Source of the DNA: Salvia splendens
Lineage: Eukaryota; Streptophyta; Magnoliopsida; Lamiales; Lamiaceae
Reading direction: 5' to 3'
Assembly: GCF_004379255.2 (NCBI RefSeq)
Contig: NC_056052.1
Coordinates: 17,268,589 to 17,332,588 of the forward strand
DNA: 64,000 nucleotides
Of the stretch, positions 52,061 to 64,000 are shown piece after piece. How positions within the stretch are numbered: position 1 is the first letter of the stretch; each line of letters begins with the position of its first letter. Under the pieces are notes generated by a model. That model was given only the letters and a program-made list of their open reading frames with translations. It had not been told where the DNA came from and did not search any database. A program made the translations under genes and the position numbers.

Positions 52061-53154
52061 GAGGGGGGTCCCTACTGCCTTCAGTAATTGCTACCCGTGA
52101 TCACTTCACCCTAGGCGAATTGTGGCAGCCTCTCTCTTTTTTTTTTTCAATATATGTGGAAAGTGGTTCCACTTTAAGGCTTATAACTCGCATTTTTAGA
52201 GGGCTTTCGTGTTTGGCTCTAAGTATGGTCTTTTCTCTCATACTCACCTCATCTATCCTGACTAGGAGGTACTAACGGGGATGGTTTAGGTTTTCCAGCA
52301 TGTCCTATTTCCCTCAATTCCCCTCACCTTCAACTCAAGACGGTTGAGTTTTAAGCCCAATCACAAACAACATAAAACTAAACCTAACAAAACAAAACAA
52401 AAGCACAAACACAAAGACTACACATATATACATACATCTTACTGGCCATTGTTGCGTACCCCCTCTCACTTCACAAGTGTCTGCCCTCAGATAAGGCTGT
52501 GAAGTGGAAAAGGTAATGGCCAGTACGATGGCACACAGACAAACAAACAGCAAAACTAAACAAAAACTTCTCACACTTAGACTATGGAATAGGCTAAGTG
52601 AGAGAGGTTTTATCACCTATACAGAGATCAACAAAACATAACCACAAACACATATATACAAACTCCTCACACTTAGACCATGCAATGGCTAAGTGTGAGC
52701 TAACATGCATGCGACATAGAAAATAAAACAAACAAAACAAAGAAAACATGCTCCAAAGAAACAAACCCTTAACTTCTCACACTTAGACTATGGAATAGGC
52801 TAAGTGTTTTGAAGTGGGGTTTGCGCCACAACACAAATTATACTACCTAAACAAAACCAACTTATAACAACAATACGAAAGTTAAAAGAAAAAACTGAAA
52901 CTTAAAAAAGAAAAACTAACTTGGTTCAGTAGGGGGGGGTCTATCGGTAGTCTCCTGCTCCTTCCGTGGGGCAGGTGGTGCAGGTCGTTCTATCGGTTGG
53001 TTCCTCCGGTTGGTCTGTCTCCATTCCAGCTTGGTGCTCATCATCCTTTGCCGGCTCCTCGGCAGTTGCCAGCACCTCGGCTTTCTCTTCCTCTTGCTCC
53101 TTCACTACGGTCTCTGAACTTGTGGTTCACATCCTGGCCAGCATGGCCGCTTGT
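51080..53154 (-). other. Element D 3' UTR
   Basis: Non-coding and near-identical in order to B: three stem-loops (52771-52812, about 52664-52700, 52565-52605), the purine-tract hairpin (52438-52525), GAA-triloop hairpins (51824-51812 and 51713-51701) and a run of 29 T at 52029-52057. Where B has 21 G, D has 5 (51613-51617). The end of the env-like coding region lies near the upper border, where homology to B resumes. Confidence 0.82.
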
Positions 53155-55857
53155 TCCTGTATCTTGTTCTTTCTTCCGGCTGGTCACTTCTTCCAACAAC
53201 ACATCTATCACGGATGCCATCCGGCCCTATCTCCGTGATCAATCGATGATTTTCCTCTCCAAAGTAGTCACTAACGTCTCCATAGCGTCTTGCTTTTGAG
53301 CCAATGTTCTCCTGCTCTGCAGATCTCTCCAACAGTCCTTTCCATCCTGCCGCTAGCCTTGACCATCTCTGCTTTCAATTGCTTATTCTCCTCTCTAACT
53401 TCATCCATTTCCTTCTCCATTCTGGCTTGACGCTGTTCCTGGTCCGATGCCAATCCGATCATGTCTGCCCTTATCTGCCTGCTTCCCTCCGCTATCTTCT
53501 CCATAGCTTTTTCCATCCCCTCTTGTCTCTGGTCGTGTGCCGGTGCTTCATGAGCTGCTGCCAACCGAGCAGTGGGTGTAGCTTCCTCTCCCATCGCGTA
53601 GAAGTGTGGCACGCCTTGCCTCATGTATACCGCATTCGTCCGGACGAATAGGGGGGTATCAAACAATCCTGGGGCGTCCACCATCGCCAAGGGGGTTAAG
53701 TCTTCGTCCTCTGAAATGGTGACATTGTTTCTCACAAAGATTCCCAATATATGGCAGAGGGAAATATTCCGTGCTGGGTGGGTAGCGATGAGGTTACATG
53801 TGTATGCAGTCCAGAACCCTAAGTGCAACTTCTTGCCTCTCTTGGCACACCACATAAGATACAATTCCGTCATCGATGTCCGGACTGCCGAATTCGACTG
53901 TCCTAAAAGGTTGTAACCCAAGAAGAGTTGAACCAGGCGTAGATTAGGATCGTTGAGATGGATAGATCGGGAGATAGTGGACTGAAACTGTCCTGCCCCG
54001 GGGTGAGTAAGCTCTTCCCAAGCTACCTGGAGCTCAAAGTCCACATGCCTGCGGGGAATCCCCCGCTCCCTATCTCTCCACTCGGGCCCTATGGCCTCCT
54101 CCAAACTGCATATCCCTAGCCTAACAGTCCATTCAATCAAATTCATCCTAATCTCTCCTCCAAATACTCTGAAACTGATGCACTCTACATCCAAATCCGT
54201 TGTGACCTTGAATCGAAAGGTCGCGAAAAATTCCTTGGCCAAATCGACCGGAACATTCAAATTCTCATTCCTTAACAGCCATTCAAAACCCAATTCGTGG
54301 AAAAGGGCGAGAAACGATTCCCTAACCTTCAATTCATCTAACGAGGGGAGATGAATTACCTTCCACACTTAACCTTCTTGCCTTTTGCGTTCTTGGTGCG
54401 ATAGATGGATTGGAGCTCCTTGGAGTCAAAAAATTGCATCCCCTCCACCACGTCATCTGTGAGCTCCACCGTCCAACGCTTATATCGGAGTGGTTCTGCA
54501 GGTGGATGCAATAGTTCCCGATGATCGTTAGGGAGTTGCTTGCTCCTTGTACTCCTCATCTTCCATGGTCGTATCGCTATCGGATTCAGATTCTTCACTG
54601 ATCTCATATTCACTGTCACTCTGTGTTTGCCGGTTTGATGGGGTCCTCTGGTCAGCCTCAGTGATCACGATGCTTGTGTTCACGGTACGCGTTTTTTTGG
54701 TACTCGGCTTGTTCTTCACAACGGCTTTTTCCTTTCCTTTTTCTTTCTCGCTGATATTGTGCTTCTTCCTCCTGAGCAGTAGGCTGTGCAGGTTCACCCC
54801 CTGCCTTCGTTGGAGTGGCTTGTTCTTCCTCGCTCTCGATCTCTACTGGGTTCTCAGCCGTGTTTGTCTTGGCCTTGCTGGCTGCCCTTTTGCCCAGGCA
54901 TCGCTGAGATACCCGCGTCTTCAGGACCAATTGCCGCTTCACTGGGTGGGGTTTTAAGACGGGAGGCGCCACAGTTTCCGGCACTTGAGTGTCTACGGTT
55001 GGTCTCCCATCCTCTACTTGCATTCGATCATCCCCTGCTTCCACTTGGGTATCAACTGGCTCTGCCCCTTTTTCTTCACTCTGTTCTTCCCTCTCCTCTT
55101 CCCCTACTGACTGGGATGCCTTATCCTTCGGTATGGGTTCTGTAAAAGCTTGTTCATCCTCTCCTACTGCCCTCGATGCGAGGTCTAGACCCTCAGCCAT
55201 TAGAGCAGTATCTTCCCTGCGATTCACCTCCTCCACTATTGATTCAAATTCCGTTTCCGTCATGAGGCCGCGCTTTTGGGCCGACTTATTCAGGTCGATC
55301 TCCTCCCTAATTACTTCTTGGTGAACCGCTTCCACTTCTGGCGTCTCCTCAATTCCTTCTCCCCCTTCCTGGTCTTGTTGCTCCCTTCTCAGCCTTTCCG
55401 CTCTTTCTTCCTCATCAGAGGCATAATAAGCCGCAATGGCCTCGAGATCCTCAAGTTCGGCTTCCTGGGTCGTCGGAAAAAATTCTTCCGTCTCTGTCAT
55501 TTCGGCTTCAGTTGGGGGGTTGCTTTCTTGGGGAATCATCGACGGAATCGGCAATGTAGATGAAATAGGGGTCAAGGGTTGCGTAGTGGTTACTGGCATG
55601 GTTGCCGCATGAGTTGCTCCGGCTCCGCTCCCTTGCCCTCTACCTTGGTTAAAATACTCTAACTCCGCTGCCCAATTCCTATTCGGATCCTGCAATCGGA
55701 GAAACTCCGTCATTGCATCCAGAGAGACCATCGGCGGGGCTTGTTGTGTTGGCGCGGGACGTTGTGGGTTTAGTGGTGGTGGTATTTCGAGGTTTCTTTC
55801 CTCACTGACCTTCTTTGAGGGCGGTTTGATTTTGGTAGCAAATGCTTTCTTCCCCAT
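53155..55857 (-). pseudogene. Element D env-like gene: mosaic and frameshifted
   Basis: It starts MGKKAFATKIKPPSKK at 55857. Down to about 54745 it is nearly identical to B (residues 1 to about 370). From about 54745 to 53155 it is much more diverged, perhaps 70% identical: LDELKVRESFLALFHELGFEWLL, FFATFRFKVTTDLDVECISF, WEELTHPGAGQF, MTELYLMWCAKRGKKLHLGF, then a coiled-coil tail of different sequence (KAMEKIAEGSRQIRADM). Frame changes occur near 54727, 54540 and 54365. The 365-codon open piece 54368-53271 covers the whole conserved domain. Downstream sequence is B-like again. Confidence 0.87.
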
Positions 55858-56512
55858 GGCTGAAAATTAGGGCTTGTAAACAGTGGAATTTGGTCTTGAT
55901 ATCTGGGAGAAAATGGAAGAAAATGAGGGTTTGTGATTTACGCTTTCTTGAGAGAGTATGGGATAATATCTCTTGAGAAGGGAATTTGAAAATGAGGGCT
56001 TGTGAGGGATAAAGTTTGGGACGGTCGTTTAATTTAGGCGAGAGATAGCAGTTGCAGGTGGTTGCAACCGGCTATAGGGAGTTGCCGGTCGCGACGCTTG
56101 GACGGAAGGCGGTTAGGAATGCTGGCCCCTGATTGGCTATCGCGTCTACTCTCTCTGCTCCACGCCACTCCAGCCGCTGCCACCCTGCAAAAGCTGCATA
56201 AGTCTTAATTCAAAATTTCGTCTTTTCTCGATACCTACCTAATAAGGGAAATAATTCAAATGGGCTCTTAAATTAGAATTGAAATAGCACCAAATAGGTA
56301 GTCTCTTGGTCAATGTGTACTCCAAATTAAATTTAAGGCCCGAAAATATTTTTTTGGACTTTCTTAGGAATTATCTGACATGCTAAGACTAATTACGTAT
56401 TTACAATATTTACACCTTTCTTGGGTAATTTGGAATCCTACTTGGCCAGTATACGCAGAAAATTATCAAAAAGGAACTAGCCATGTGGAATTCCAAATTC
56501 CCATCTTACTGA
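55858..56512 (-). other. Element D spacer between pol and the env-like gene
   Basis: Non-coding, nearly identical to the B spacer apart from small deletions near 56235 and 55978. It has the same GC block (near 56090) and CT-rich leader. Confidence 0.55.
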
Positions 56513-59500
56513 TCAGTATGAAACCGATGTAAGTGTTTGCAGTGGAATTTCATCCACTACACCCACTTCGCTATTCTCCCTGAATATTTTCAACCTATGT
56601 CCATTTACTATGAAAGGTTCCGAGTTAGGAAAACTCCCTGAAATTTCTACTGCTCCATTGGATCTGAGTGCAGTTATGATGTAAGGTCCTGTCCATTTGG
56701 ACTTGAGTTTCCCTGGCATAAGCTTCAATCTTGACTGGAAGAGTAGTACTTTCTGGCCAACGTGGAGCTCCTTAGTTCTCAGATTTCGATCATGCCACAG
56801 TTTGGTTCGCTCCTTGTACCACATGGCTGAGTCGAATGACTCCAATCTAAGTTCCTCAAGCTCCTGCAGCTGCAGCTTCCTTTCCTCTTCGCAGGCTGTA
56901 GCATCCATATTCACTTTCTGTACTGCCCAGTATGCTCGATGTTCGATCCCAACCGGTAAATGGCACATCTTCCCAAAAACGATCCGGTAAGGGGACATGC
57001 CTATGGGGGTTTTGTAGGCTGTTCGATACGCCCAGAGAGCATCCTCTAACCTCACACTCCAGTCTTTCCTCGAAGTGTTCACAGTCTTCTCCAAAATCTT
57101 CTTTATCTCACGGTTAGAGATCTCCGCTTGACCATTGGCTTGCGGATGGTACGGGCTGGAAAGTCTATGGTGCACACCGTATTTCTTCATTAAGGCTTCA
57201 ATTGTGCGATTACAGAAGTGTGTACCTTGATCTGATATGATCGCCCTTGGAACTCCGAACCGGCTGAAGATATGACTCTTTAAGAACTTGGCCACCTCCT
57301 TTGCTTCACACGTACTTGTGGCCTTGGCTTCTACCCATTTGGAGACGTAATCTACCGCGACTAGGATATACAGATTGCCATAGGACGAAGGAAAAGGCCC
57401 CATGAAATCCATTCCCCATATGTCGAATAGCTCGCAAACTATTATAGGAACCTGCGGCATTTCGTCCCGGGCAGATATTCCACCGGTCAGTTGGCAACGC
57501 TCGCAACTTCTGCAGAACTCGTACGCATCTTTGTTGAGTGTTGGCCAATAAAAGCCGCTAACCATAATCTTCCTTGCCGTCTTCTTGGATCCGAAATGTC
57601 CTCCGCATGCTAACGAATGGCAGTGGGTTAGAACATCCCGCTGCTCCCAGTCGGGAATGCACCTTCTTATCACTTGATCGGATCCTACCCTCCATAGGTA
57701 GGGGTCGTCCCAAAAGTAGTATTTTGCTTCACTCTTGATCTTCATTCTTTGTGCCTTGGTAACACTTGGTGCTTCTGGAAGTTCTCCAGTTACTAGGTAG
57801 TTAGCCAGGTCCGCATACCATGGCTCCTGCCCTACCTTCTCCTTTCCTTTTGCTGTATCATTCTGACCAGTAAGTTTGTACACTACTTCCCAATCAATTT
57901 TCCTGGGCACAAAAATCACCTCAAATAAATGTTCCTCTGGAAACTTATCATGCACTCCGTCACTGTTTCCATCTTGCATTATTCTGCTCAAATGGTCTGC
58001 CACCTTGTTCTCGACTCCTCTCTTATCTTCCACCTCCCAATCAAATTCTTGTAACAAGAGTACCCATCGGATCAAGCGTGGTTTGGATTCCTTCTTGGCA
58101 ATCAGATACTTAATGGCTGCATGGTCAGTATATACTATGACCTTGGATCCCAACAAATACGGCCGGAACTTCTTGAAAGAATACACCACTGCCAGCATCT
58201 CTTTTTCAGTGGTATCGTAATTCCGCTGGGCTTGATTCAAAGTCTTGGACGCATAAAAAATTACGTACCTCTTCCCATCGATCTTCTGACCCAGCACGGC
58301 CCCTACCGCAAAGTCGCTGGCGTCGCACATTACTTCGAAAGGATGGTCCCAGTCAGGAGCCCGTATGATAGGTGCAGATATCAGCTTTTCCTTGAGAAGA
58401 TTGAAAGCAGTCTTGCATTGCTCATCAAAAACGAACTCCACGTCATTTTGAAGTAGCCTGGTAAGGGGTTGGGCGATTTTGGAGAAATCCTTAATAAATC
58501 GTCGATAAAATCCGGCATGCCCTAGAAAACCCCTAATCCCCTTCTGATCAGTAGGAAACGGTAATTTAGATATAACGTCCACCTTTGCTCGATCTACCTG
58601 GATTCCCCTTTCCGAGACCACGTGTCCCAGAACAATCCCTTCGGTGACCATAAAATGGCACTTCTCAAAGTTCAAAACCAAACTCTTCGCTTGACATCTC
58701 TCAAGAACTTTATCCAAATGATTAAGGCAAGAATCGAACGAGTCTCCGTAGACCGTAAAGTCATCCATGAATATCTCTATGCAATCCTCAATCAAATCAG
58801 AAAATATGCTCATCATGCAGCGTTGAAACGTACCTGGAGCGTTGCATAGGCCGAAAGGCATGCGCCGGTATGCATAAGTTCCAAATGGGCAAGTGAAGGT
58901 GGTCTTATCCTGGTCTTCAGGATCCACGTAGATTTGGAAATATCCGCTGTACCCATCCAAGAAGCAAAAGTACTTCTTCCCAGCGAGTCGCTCCAACATC
59001 TGGTCGATAAAAGGCAGAGGGAAGTGATCCTTCCTTGTTGCATTGTTCAGCTTGCGGTAATCGATGCACATTCGCCAACCCGTGACTAGCCTCGTTGGAA
59101 TCAGCTCATTCCTCTCATTTTGGACGACTTGGATTCCCGACTTCTTTGGAACCATGTGGATTGGGCTGACCCACTCACTGTCTGGCACTGAATAGATAAT
59201 CCCTAGCGACAACAACTTCAAGATTTCCTTCAATATTTCCTCTCGCATGTTAGGGTTTACTTTCCTTTGGGCATCTCGATGTGCCCTTGCTCCATCTTCC
59301 AGCCTAATATGGTGCATGCAGACGTCGGGGCTAATTCCAACTAAATCTGTAAGACTCCATCCAATCGCTTTCTTGTTCTTGCTCAGCACGGTCAGTAGCC
59401 TAGCTTCTTGTTCCTTCGTAAGGCTGCTGCTGATGATCACTGGATAGGAGTCCTCACCTCCGAGGAAGGCATACTTCAAATTCGAGGGTAACTTCTTCAG

Positions 59501-61714
59501 CTCAACTTGGGGTGGAAGTGTGTCTTCGGTTTGGGGGTTTTTCTCGGACTCTTTCCCTTTTTCTAAATCTCCTTCTGATGGTTCTTCTATACTGACTGGT
59601 AGCTGAGCCCCTGCGGCTCCTATGAACTCCGACTTTTGACAAAAATCCTTGATTGCTCCTTCCATTTCTTCATCGGTCAACCCCTGGCTACTGATCAGAT
59701 CACACCATGCAGCAGCTTCTACGTCAGCCTGTTCATATACATCTAAAGCCTGGAGTCTCTTCTGCAATAGTTCGGTCTCAAGAAAATCTTGGACTAAAGG
59801 GTCAATCACATCAACATAGCATAGATTTTCAGAATCAATAGGTTTCTTCATGGCATCATTGATATCAAAAGTAAATTTCTCTCCATGGAAATCAATGCAA
59901 ATTGTCCCCTCAGCCATATCCACGATCGTCATGGCCGTTCTCAAAAATGGTCTTCCTAACAAGACTCCACTAGACTCCCTCGCTTCATGCTCACTCATTT
60001 TGATCACATAAAAATCAGCAGGGTATGTAAAATCATGCACTCTAACTAATACATCCTCTAAAACTCCCTCCGGACTTATGCATGACCTATCAGCCAGTTG
60101 GATCAATACTCTAGTACTTGACAGCCTCACTCCCTTCAACCGGTTATAGATAGACAATGGCATGACATTTATAGATGCCCCCAAATCACACATTGCATGT
60201 TCGACCTTCACATCTCCAACAGTTATTGGTAAGGTAAACATACCTGGGTCGGCTCTCTTGGGTGGTAACGTCTCTTGCACTATTGCTGACGCTATCCCTT
60301 CCACCATAATCTTGCCATCTTTCTGGGCTCTCCCGGCTATGAAATCCTTTATGAATTTCCCAAGGGGGGGTAGTTTCACGGCTTGGAGAAATGGTATGGT
60401 GACATCCAACTTCCCAAAAATCGACAAATAGTCAACCGGGTTCTCTTTCTTCCTCTTTGTAACAAATCGGAATGGGAATGGTTTCTCCCCTTTTTTCTCA
60501 TCTACTTGTCCCTTAGCAACCTTCTTGGAGTCTTTTCGGGGTAGTTCCTGAGTCTGGGCTTCCATTCTGGGCTCTTCCTCTCGATGAGGTTCCTTTCTGG
60601 TCAGTAGGGTTTCGGGTTCATCTCCTGCAATTGGTGTAGCATCCAAGAAGAATGGATCCTGCATCTGAGGCATAGGCCTCCCTAGTTCTTCCGCTGAAAC
60701 GGTATCGCCTCCTATCTTCGTTCCGTTAGATCCTCCACTAGGTCGTTTGGGTTGAGGCGCGTCATAAGTAGTTCCTGACCTCAACGTAACCTTACTCACA
60801 TTTGCCTTTTCGGGTATTTGGACTGTAGATGGTAGTTTCCCTGCATTTCCCTTCAAATCACCCACCGAACTGGCCAGTTGGGCTAACTGCCTATTCATCA
60901 TATCCATGTTCGCCTTATGTTCTTTCTGGGCATTTTGCATCCCCTGCACGACCTCGTTATGGGATTGCAATTCTCCTTTGATGCTCTGTTGTGACGCTAG
61001 CATTTCACCCATCATGTCCTCAACGGACCTCCTTGGCCTGTTCGGATTTTGGAAATGATTCGGCCCTTGGTGTTGGTAGTTCTGGAAGTTTTGCTGGCCT
61101 TGATTAGGCGGGTATTGGTTATACTGGGCAGGAGGGACGTACTGATCTTGAGGATATTGATTCTGGTGCTGGGCTTGAAACTGATTTTGGTTCTGATGGT
61201 GTTGGGGTGCATGATTTGGCTGATTTTGGAAACTGTGGAAGTTTCTCTGGTGGGGTGGTACATAAACAGGATTCGGGTTTTGGCTTTGTGGGCTTTGATT
61301 TTGGGTTTGTTGGTTTCTTCCTGACCAGTTGGGCTGGTAGTCTGGGTTTGCTAGTCCACGGTTAGGGTTTTGGTTTGGATTGGGGTTATACTGGTTCTGT
61401 CCTTGGTTCTGATTTTGGCCCCCGTCTCCCCATCGAAAGTTTGGATGATCCCTCCATGGTGCATCCCGTTGTCTACCCTGAATCCAATGCCCACTGGAAT
61501 TGAAGTACCCCGCAGCATTGACCTGTTCCATATTCACGTAGTCACTAGGCTGTTCATAGTTCGGTCCTTGATTTCCCTGTTCTGCACCTTTGTAATTCCC
61601 AGATGGGGGAGGTGGTGGGGTGTTCTTCTCGATCGCACTCAGAAGTGACTTCTTCAGCTCATCCATCTTCAAGTCCATTTTCTGCTCCAGTTTATTTTCC
61701 TGATCAGTAGACAA
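56513..61714 (-). CDS. Element D gag C-terminus, protease, RT, RNase H, integrase (1733 codons open)
   Basis: Approximate residues: Asn/Gln/Pro-rich gag tail 75-215; coiled-coil-like segment 240-270; protease site CDLGASINV near 508; RT 780-1000 with FMDDF near 983; RNase H 1110-1240 with CDASDFAVG and [10 protein letters not shown] near 1197; zinc module ending CRSCERCQ near 1405; DDE core with D in [10 protein letters not shown] in IISDQGTHF near 1495 and E in NGQAEIS near 1529; C-terminal [10 protein letters not shown] near 1660. All catalytic residues are visible. The true start is the gag ATG at 62590; the Met at 61714 is internal, because the same frame continues upstream across one TAA (61820-61822). 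Function: particle assembly, polyprotein cleavage, reverse transcription and integration. Confidence 0.93.
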   Translation of the reverse strand: MSTDQENKLEQKMDLKMDELKKSLLSAIEKNTPPPPPSGNYKGAEQGNQGPNYEQPSDYVNMEQVNAAGYFNSSGHWIQGRQRDAPWRDHPNFRWGDGGQNQNQGQNQYNPNPNQNPNRGLANPDYQPNWSGRNQQTQNQSPQSQNPNPVYVPPHQRNFHSFQNQPNHAPQHHQNQNQFQAQHQNQYPQDQYVPPAQYNQYPPNQGQQNFQNYQHQGPNHFQNPNRPRRSVEDMMGEMLASQQSIKGELQSHNEVVQGMQNAQKEHKANMDMMNRQLAQLASSVGDLKGNAGKLPSTVQIPEKANVSKVTLRSGTTYDAPQPKRPSGGSNGTKIGGDTVSAEELGRPMPQMQDPFFLDATPIAGDEPETLLTRKEPHREEEPRMEAQTQELPRKDSKKVAKGQVDEKKGEKPFPFRFVTKRKKENPVDYLSIFGKLDVTIPFLQAVKLPPLGKFIKDFIAGRAQKDGKIMVEGIASAIVQETLPPKRADPGMFTLPITVGDVKVEHAMCDLGASINVMPLSIYNRLKGVRLSSTRVLIQLADRSCISPEGVLEDVLVRVHDFTYPADFYVIKMSEHEARESSGVLLGRPFLRTAMTIVDMAEGTICIDFHGEKFTFDINDAMKKPIDSENLCYVDVIDPLVQDFLETELLQKRLQALDVYEQADVEAAAWCDLISSQGLTDEEMEGAIKDFCQKSEFIGAAGAQLPVSIEEPSEGDLEKGKESEKNPQTEDTLPPQVELKKLPSNLKYAFLGGEDSYPVIISSSLTKEQEARLLTVLSKNKKAIGWSLTDLVGISPDVCMHHIRLEDGARAHRDAQRKVNPNMREEILKEILKLLSLGIIYSVPDSEWVSPIHMVPKKSGIQVVQNERNELIPTRLVTGWRMCIDYRKLNNATRKDHFPLPFIDQMLERLAGKKYFCFLDGYSGYFQIYVDPEDQDKTTFTCPFGTYAYRRMPFGLCNAPGTFQRCMMSIFSDLIEDCIEIFMDDFTVYGDSFDSCLNHLDKVLERCQAKSLVLNFEKCHFMVTEGIVLGHVVSERGIQVDRAKVDVISKLPFPTDQKGIRGFLGHAGFYRRFIKDFSKIAQPLTRLLQNDVEFVFDEQCKTAFNLLKEKLISAPIIRAPDWDHPFEVMCDASDFAVGAVLGQKIDGKRYVIFYASKTLNQAQRNYDTTEKEMLAVVYSFKKFRPYLLGSKVIVYTDHAAIKYLIAKKESKPRLIRWVLLLQEFDWEVEDKRGVENKVADHLSRIMQDGNSDGVHDKFPEEHLFEVIFVPRKIDWEVVYKLTGQNDTAKGKEKVGQEPWYADLANYLVTGELPEAPSVTKAQRMKIKSEAKYYFWDDPYLWRVGSDQVIRRCIPDWEQRDVLTHCHSLACGGHFGSKKTARKIMVSGFYWPTLNKDAYEFCRSCERCQLTGGISARDEMPQVPIIVCELFDIWGMDFMGPFPSSYGNLYILVAVDYVSKWVEAKATSTCEAKEVAKFLKSHIFSRFGVPRAIISDQGTHFCNRTIEALMKKYGVHHRLSSPYHPQANGQAEISNREIKKILEKTVNTSRKDWSVRLEDALWAYRTAYKTPIGMSPYRIVFGKMCHLPVGIEHRAYWAVQKVNMDATACEEERKLQLQELEELRLESFDSAMWYKERTKLWHDRNLRTKELHVGQKVLLFQSRLKLMPGKLKSKWTGPYIITALRSNGAVEISGSFPNSEPFIVNGHRLKIFRENSEVGVVDEIPLQTLTSVSY

Positions 61715-61819
61715 GACAACAGCAGCCCGCTCTCGGTTGTATCCTTCCCTTGAATGGTCATACTCTTTCTTTGCATTCGGTAGCTTCCTTAGGACTCTCT
61801 TCGCTTTGCTGACCCGTAA

Positions 61820-62590
61820 TTATGTGAAGCTTCCTCCTGACGATGAATTTGCTAGATCCTTGGTTACCGCGTTCATACCTTCGTAGAAAGTATGATGCAC
61901 TTCAATGTCCGCCATGCGATGGTTGGGACATGATTCCAAAAGACCCATGTATCTTGCCCAATAATCGCTCAAGGGTTCATCATATCCTTGCTTCACATTA
62001 GTTATTTCCCTTTTCAGCGCGCTTGTCTTTGATGACGGGAAAAACTCGCCTAGGAATGCTGACTTGAAATCGGCCCAAGTCTCAATGGAGTTGGGGGGCA
62101 GGCGCATGAACCAGGTGTTGGCTTCCCCCTTGAGCACAAATGGCAAGGCCTTCAACCTATAATCATCCTCATTCGCTCCTGCTGGTCTCCTCTGCGCCCT
62201 ACAAATTTTACAAAACTCATGCAGAAACTCATACGGCCCTTCATAGCTCTTCCCACAGTATGTAGGCAGAATCGCGATCACATGAGGCTTCACATCGCAG
62301 GCGGTTTGCCCTGGAGTGACGACTATGGCTTGCGATGGTTCTCCCTCGGTATGCGCGTTAAGGGTACCGATCTCTGGATCCTCATCTCCGTTGGCGGCCA
62401 TCAGAACTGGAATGCCTTCCAACAGTGGTATCTCCTCTGGTATTGGTCCTTCTATGTTGTATTGCTCTTCGTCGCTACTCGAACCTAAGTCAGATAAAGC
62501 CGTCGACAACCCGGATAGAGTGGTTACGAGTATCGATCCTCGCTGAAGTATCTTCGGCCTCCACTGGTCAGGAGCCGAACTGCTTCTCAT
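61820..62590 (-). CDS. Element D gag N-terminal part, ended by a premature TAA
   Basis: It starts MRSSSAPDQWRPKILQRGS right after the leader acceptor site. It covers the acidic N-terminus and the gag core (ILPTYCGKSYEGPYEFLHEF, LKGEANTWFMRLPP, WADFKSAFLGEFFP, SDYWARYMGLLESCP). It ends SSSGGSFT-stop at 61820-61822; C has CAC/CAA-like sequence here. The downstream frame stays open to 56513, so gag and pol are one frame of about 2026 codons with a single internal stop. Whether the stop is a decay mutation or is read through cannot be told from one copy. Confidence 0.9.
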   Translation of the reverse strand: MRSSSAPDQWRPKILQRGSILVTTLSGLSTALSDLGSSSDEEQYNIEGPIPEEIPLLEGIPVLMAANGDEDPEIGTLNAHTEGEPSQAIVVTPGQTACDVKPHVIAILPTYCGKSYEGPYEFLHEFCKICRAQRRPAGANEDDYRLKALPFVLKGEANTWFMRLPPNSIETWADFKSAFLGEFFPSSKTSALKREITNVKQGYDEPLSDYWARYMGLLESCPNHRMADIEVHHTFYEGMNAVTKDLANSSSGGSFT

Positions 62591-62593
62591 AAA

Positions 62594-62654
62594 CTGAAAA
62601 GAAAAGAAAAAAAAGAAAGGTTATGCACAATATATACACCGAAGTATCACTCAC
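62594..62654 (-). other. Putative 61-nt leader intron before D gag
   Basis: GTGAGT donor (62654-62649) and TTTTCTTTTCAG acceptor ending at 62594, three bases before the ATG, as in C. Confidence 0.4.
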
Positions 62655-62678
62655 AGTAATTGCAAATAACGCTATCCA

Positions 62679-62696
62679 TCCCCGGCAACGGCGCCA
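62679..62696 (-). promoter_or_regulatory. Primer-binding site of element D (tRNA-Asp)
   Basis: TGGCGCCGTTGCCGGGGA on the minus strand lies two bases after the LTR end, identical to C. Confidence 0.93.
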
Positions 62697-62698
62697 TT

Positions 62699-64000
62699 TG
62701 AAAGGTCCTAAGGTGCGTAAGTGTCGTTCAAGCAAGGATATATCCTACTGATCAGGATAGAAATCCTAACTAACCTAGACCTTGGTTTCAAAGATTCCTC
62801 AACCCACTTCTACTGATCAGTATAGTGGTGGTAAGGGTCGAATCCCACAGAGATGGTGCGTTCTTAAACTACCGCGGTGACAATCGGAAGATTTGGTTAG
62901 CTACCACGCTGGGTTGAGTTTCTACCTAGGCTGGAACTTAAAGGAGGTGTTCTACTGGTCAGACGGTAAGGAAAACATTTGGAATGTAACTGTGTACGTG
63001 GAATGGGGGGACAATTTTGTAACAGAAAATATTTGGAAGGTACGGGTTTCTATTTCGGGCTAAACAGAATATTCAGAGTGTAGTGGAAGTTTTGTGACTG
63101 GGCTGACAAGGCTTAACTAAAAGTGAAGGACAAAAGCAAAAGCATCTTGAAAAGTAAGTGGTCCCCTCCAATTGGAATAGACATCATCTTCTTCAACAAA
63201 CACTTCCAAAATTCAGATAACAATTCCAGATTCAACACGGAAAAACTCAGATTAACAACTCACAAACACAGATCCAAAACTAAGAAATCAAATCCGAAAT
63301 CAAACACTGAAACTGGACTATTGCATACTGGTCAACATGAAAGAACGATTCAGAAATTAAAACTAAGCTTTGCATGCAACGACCTACTTTCCGATCAAAC
63401 AGTACTTGTTTATCTATCCTAAAGAAATTTGTTACGTAAACGGAATTGAGAGAATCAGCACTTTAAACACCGAGAAACTTTAGATCTAAGCTAACTAGGC
63501 AAGGGAATAAAGAAACACCACAATAAACGAAACGGAAATCAACTTCATAGCATAAACACGTTCGGATCTTCAACAAAGTATTTCAAAAGCAGAAAATATC
63601 CAAAGGTAAACAAGATCCAACGTAAGGAAAGCGAGAAATTTAAAACTACGAAAGCAATGTAAAAGTGTTTTGCCACTCCGGACGATGAGACTCTAAACTA
63701 CGATCTTGCTAGCTGGAATGGACGATGACTGGAATTCTGGGAACATCTGAACGTCAAGTGATCATGGCTACGGCGAGGCAAGAAGCGGGACACGGCTGAA
63801 AGACTGAAGCTACCGAGAGAACTTTCTACCTAAAGATGGTGTGTTGAATGAGTGAATGTTGTATCGTCTCTCCCTTTTCTCTCCAATTTGGCTTCCTTTT
63901 ATAGGGAGGCTACCCTTGATTTTAGGGTAAATCCTCGTTGTAATTTGACTTCTTTGCCCTTAATTGTGGGTAATACGTCCCAGCTATCCGTCTTCTCCAT
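62699..64000 (-). repeat. 5' LTR of element D, cut by the window end (1302 bp seen)
   Basis: On the minus strand it ends GGACCTTTCA at 62699. It is homologous to B and C LTRs over the whole visible length. The TATA box lies at 63903-63897. By comparison with B about 180 bp lie beyond the window. Confidence 0.93.

Larger units (their letters stand above)
50185..64000 (-). mobile_element. Element D: Athila-type retrotransposon, almost complete, right end outside the window
   Basis: Minus strand: 5' LTR (from beyond 64000 to 62699), PBS, leader, gag, PR-RT-RH-INT, spacer, a mosaic env-like gene, 3' UTR, and a 3' LTR that is cut after about 895 bp at 50185. It belongs to the same subfamily as B and C. 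The gag-pol region is the best preserved in the window. Confidence 0.93.

Overview
This is plant nuclear DNA, almost certainly a eudicot and probably pericentromeric or other heterochromatin. I see no intact host gene, tRNA or rRNA. Nearly all of it is Ty3/gypsy LTR retrotransposons of the Athila type. The evidence is a primer-binding site matching the 3' end of tRNA-Asp (TGGCGCCGTTGCCGGGGA), a gag-PR-RT-RNaseH-INT order, a large extra 'env-like' ORF after integrase, LTRs of about 1.5 kb starting TGATAAG or TGATGAG, and a long structured 3' non-coding region.

Layout. Element A (+) fills 1-9693: decayed PR-RT-RH-INT, decayed env-like gene, 3' UTR and 3' LTR; its 5' end is outside the window. 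Positions 9722-23494 form a head-to-head inverted pair of one pol-less subfamily, G (-) and E (+), meeting in a gag palindrome centred near 15697. G carries a 775-bp solo LTR with a 5-bp target duplication. F (-) at 23495-25579 is the 5' LTR, PBS and gag start of the same subfamily and may be the detached 5' end of G. F interrupts a MULE transposase remnant (25580-26153). A broken plant-mobile-domain (PMD, MAIN-like) gene lies on the minus strand at 27200-30581. It is interrupted by a complete solo LTR (H, 27838-29400, duplication GTAAT) and cut at its 5' side by element B.

Element B (-, 30582-40842) has a 3' LTR, an intact 871-codon env-like ORF and an open PR-to-INT frame. It is cut inside the protease domain by the exact 5' LTR end of element C (+, 40843-about 50184). 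C is full of stops and one-base indels and ends abruptly inside its env-like gene. There it joins a truncated LTR of element D (-, about 50185 to beyond 64000). D's 6.1-kb gag-pol frame has one in-frame stop. Its env-like gene is a mosaic: its C-terminal half is much more diverged from B than everything around it.

How the parts work together: gag, protease, RT/RNase H and integrase are encoded as one long polyprotein frame. The env-like protein is encoded separately, downstream, with a promoter-like spacer before it. E and G lost the catalytic part of pol but kept gag and the env-like gene, so they would depend on relatives. The most unusual signals are non-coding: a three-hairpin array and a purine-tract hairpin kept in the 3' UTR of every subfamily, a duplicated GAA-triloop hairpin with compensatory stem changes between A and B/D, a short putative leader intron just before gag, and short palindromic words that differ by subfamily and recur across LTRs, UTRs and coding sequence. 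All comparisons were made by eye; percentages are rough impressions.
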